Source: Alphaproteobacteria bacterium
Lineage (GTDB): Bacteria; Pseudomonadota; Alphaproteobacteria; UBA9219
Assembly (NCBI GenBank): GCA_009779135.1
Contig: WREW01000005.1
Coordinates: 1-64,000 of the forward strand
Direction: 5' to 3'
DNA: 64,000 bases
The notes under the pieces were generated by a model. The model had not been told where the DNA came from and ran no database searches. It saw only the letters and a list, made by a program, of their open reading frames with translations. The position numbers were made by a program, and so were the translations under genes. This document shows positions 63,550-64,000 of the stretch, in pieces. Positions within the stretch are counted from its first letter, which is position 1; each line of letters begins with the position of its first letter.

Positions 63550-64000
63550 CTACGCTGCTCGCTTTCTTCCCCGCACCAACGCCACGCCGCATCCAGCCAG
63601 CCCGACCCCCAGCACAAGCGCCACGGTCCCGCCGACCCAGATAATCATCCGGACTTGCGCCTCAAGCCCTCCCCCCTTGCGGGGGAGGGTTGGGTGGGGG
63701 GCATCCCCGCTCGCCATCCCACCAACCATTTCGCGCAATCTCTTATTCTCCGCCTCAAGCGCATCAATCCGCACTTGCTGCTCCTGAATGGCCTTCACCG
63801 CCACGGCGAGCAGGTTGCCGTAGCTCAACCCGAACCTTGTATCCTCGCTGCCGGAGACAACCTCCGGCACCACCTTCATCACTTCCTGCGCAATAAACCC
63901 GATCTGCTTTTCGTGCGTGCCTATCATCTCGTAAGCGACAGGCCTTAGCTTCATCAGATCCTCGATCGAATAAGGCAGCTCGCGCACATTCTCTTTCACT
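63550..64000 (-). CDS. S74 chaperone domain with coiled coil and membrane segment, 5' end missing
   Basis: The frame is open to the right edge, so only the C-terminus is visible. It begins within the S74 (endosialidase-type intramolecular chaperone) domain: LMKLRPVAYEM, KQIGFIAQEVMKVVPEVV, LSYGNLLAVAVKAIQEQ. Then comes a coiled coil (IDALEAENKRLREMV), a Gly/Pro segment encoded by a palindromic element, and one membrane helix (IIWVGGTVALVLGVGLAGCGVAL) with a basic end. S74 domains usually fold a phage tail spike and then cut themselves off; a membrane segment after the domain recalls the eukaryotic factor MYRF. The upstream SD-x-R-x-K self-cleavage region lies outside the window. Confidence 0.8.
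   Translation of the reverse strand, partial: VKENVRELPYSIEDLMKLRPVAYEMIGTHEKQIGFIAQEVMKVVPEVVSGSEDTRFGLSYGNLLAVAVKAIQEQQVRIDALEAENKRLREMVGGMASGDAPHPTLPRKGGGLEAQVRMIIWVGGTVALVLGVGLAGCGVALVRGRKRAA
63664..63706. repeat. Palindromic G/C-rich element inside the S74 gene
   Basis: A short inverted repeat (CCCTCCCCCC...GGGGGAGGG) lies within the coding region and encodes PHPTLPRKGGG on the minus strand, keeping the frame. Its length is a multiple that preserves reading. It separates the coiled coil from the membrane segment. Such translated palindromes (LPRKGGG/SPLAGEG types) occur widely in bacterial genomes. Confidence 0.65.

Overview
The window looks like part of the main chromosome of an alphaproteobacterium of middling G+C. 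The strongest lineage signs are a GcrA-type cell-cycle regulator, a ChvG/ChvI-like two-component pair, a BamF-like lipoprotein (DUF3035), a Tim44-domain protein, the order ileS-lspA-bamF-M16-M16, and a heparinase-fold protein next to rpe. About half of the hypothetical genes resemble nothing I recognise, so this is probably a poorly sampled lineage. A Rhodospirillales- or Micavibrio-like group is possible but not shown by the sequence.

Layout. 1-738: tail of a DUF1566 surface protein. 741-3966 (minus): ROK kinase, two unknown genes and scpA/scpB in one transcript. 4123-7174: an unknown gene overlapping a uvrD-type helicase. 7293-13454: ispA, xseB, an M48-like metalloprotease, pgk, a lone pilin-like protein, a heparinase-like protein and rpe. 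13618-14714: two tandem paralogues of an unknown family. 14711-16729: phaB and phaA. 16860-19286: the ChvGI-like pair. 19438-21601: guaB and rlmE converging with overlapping 3' ends. 21696-27590: tRNA-Gln, a membrane spermidine-synthase-like protein, a PH-like membrane protein, gcrA and parE. 27605-32812: a secreted Cys-rich protein, a P-type ATPase, a damaged second DUF1566 gene and tRNA-Leu. 32948-41089: ileS, lspA, bamF-like, two M16 genes and pgi. 41335-42896: two unknown genes. 42952-49788: OmpA-like protein, hemN, secB, then Tim44-like, mltA, Smr, HIT and a quinone-oxidoreductase-like gene. 49917-51651: an unknown paralogous pair behind a DUF805 gene. 51742-55074: aroC, fabI, a winged-helix regulator and an M15-like lipoprotein. 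55203-56976: DUF924, MgtC-like and bacteriohemerythrin. 57038-63022: ruvC-ruvA-ruvB-ybgC-tolQ-tolR-tolA-tolB. After tolB come repeats, a GIY-YIG gene and the end of an S74 chaperone protein, where pal would usually be expected.

How the genes work together. Several compact blocks share a process: chromosome segregation (scpAB, parE, gcrA), Holliday-junction processing (ruvCAB), envelope integrity and outer-membrane assembly (tolQRAB-ybgC, bamF-like, lspA, mltA, secB), PHB precursor synthesis (phaAB), and central carbon metabolism (pgk, rpe, pgi).

Accessory signals. At least two palindromic repeat families are scattered between genes, often touching stop codons. The second DUF1566 gene has a poly-C tract between its likely start and its signal peptide, and a second frameshift inside the coding region. 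GANTC sites cluster in the gcrA-parE spacer and lie exactly 24 bases apart before hemN. The gene leaving the right edge joins an S74 self-processing chaperone to a coiled coil and a membrane segment. No CRISPR array, integrase, transposase or reverse transcriptase was recognised.
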